The translations under genes and the position numbers were made by a program. 36,644 nucleotides of DNA from Vibrio ezurae NBRC 102218 (GTDB lineage Bacteria; Pseudomonadota; Gammaproteobacteria; Enterobacterales; Vibrionaceae). The DNA lies in NCBI RefSeq assembly GCF_000467185.1, contig NZ_BATM01000036.1:1-36644 (forward strand), written 5' to 3'. Shown here in pieces: positions 36,509 through 36,644 of the stretch; positions within the stretch are counted from its first letter, which is position 1; the number at the start of each line of letters is the position of its first letter. Under the pieces are notes generated by a model. That model worked only from the letters and a program-made list of their open reading frames with translations. It was not told the origin of the DNA and did not search any database.

Positions 36509-36644
36509 TGATCCCGGACACCCAATTAGGTGATAAAGTCACCACAATTAATGAGGTGTTCAATGACAAAACGACAACGACGTACATTTTCTTCTGAGTT
36601 CAAAATGGATGCAGCATGCTTGGTTCTTGATCAAGGTTACTCAA
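36509..36644 (+). mobile_element. Left end of an IS3-family insertion sequence, cut by window edge
   Basis: A probable terminal repeat begins at TGATCCCGGACACCC (36509-36523), 40 bp before the transposase orfA start. Only the left end is in the window; the right end, orfB and target duplication are outside, so the exact boundary is estimated. Confidence 0.7.
36563..36644 (+). CDS. IS3-family transposase OrfA, partial
   Basis: The first 27 residues, MTKRQRRTFSSEFKMDAACL and on to DQGYS, match the start of the helix-turn-helix OrfA (InsE-like) of IS3-group elements (KRxRRTFSxEFKxEAAxLVxDQGYS). The ATG has TGAGGTG upstream. OrfA binds the element's ends and, by frameshifting with OrfB, normally yields the transposase. 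The gene runs off the window, so its integrity is unknown. Confidence 0.85.
   Translation, partial: MTKRQRRTFSSEFKMDAACLVLDQGYS

Overview
The window reads as chromosomal DNA of a marine gammaproteobacterium, most likely a Vibrio or close relative. The grounds are moderate-to-low G+C, a TAATG-coupled RND operon with two adaptors like V. cholerae VexIJK, a TraF-like outer-membrane protein of the kind common in vibrios, many lipoproteins and small outer-membrane barrels, and an IS3-type insertion sequence at the right edge. This comes from gene content and protein recognition; no rRNA or other species marker is present.

Layout. (1) 0.3-9.1 kb: a surface/secreted hydrolase region. An amidase lipoprotein converges on a three-gene minus-strand operon: a very large HExxHxxGxxH metalloprotease lipoprotein, a kexin-like S8 protease lipoprotein with a P domain, and a small secreted protein whose position and size match the external chaperone of Aeromonas ASP protease. 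(2) 9.5-15.6 kb: an RND efflux operon (adaptor, adaptor, pump, each pair overlapping as TAATG) divergent from a TetR-family regulator. (3) 15.7-23.3 kb: the most unusual part. A sodium:solute symporter is followed by two tiny membrane proteins (38 and 29 aa, overlapping ATGA). Next come a GAF-AAA+-Fis sigma-54 activator and a divergent two-gene molybdoenzyme whose catalytic residues line up at a constant offset with pyrogallol-phloroglucinol transhydroxylase. The large subunit carries an extra N-terminal SCP2-like domain. A sigma-54 promoter and inverted TGATATTT sites sit between activator and enzyme, and related sites lie in front of the symporter. (4) 23.4-28.0 kb: a TauE/SafE-type permease, a TraF-like outer-membrane protein, and thiC alone under a TPP riboswitch. 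(5) 28.2-36.6 kb: an accessory, partly decaying stretch. It holds an orphan prepilin, two small outer-membrane barrels, a LysR gene broken by one amber codon, a VOC protein, an FAD oxidoreductase, a second LysR reduced to its C-terminus, an unknown lipoprotein, a 57-aa secreted Cys-rich protein with an internal duplication, a tetranucleotide microsatellite, structured non-coding segments, and the left end of an IS3 element.

How the genes may work together. The region-3 set looks like a regulated import-and-convert module for a small, probably aromatic, compound. The symporter and its microproteins would import it, the activator would sense it through GAF, and the cytoplasmic transhydroxylase-like enzyme (no Tat signal, no membrane anchor subunit) would act on it. 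No ring-reducing or ring-cleaving enzyme is visible nearby, so the true substrate and the end of the pathway remain open. Brown-algal polyphenols are a plausible source in a marine setting, but that is speculation.
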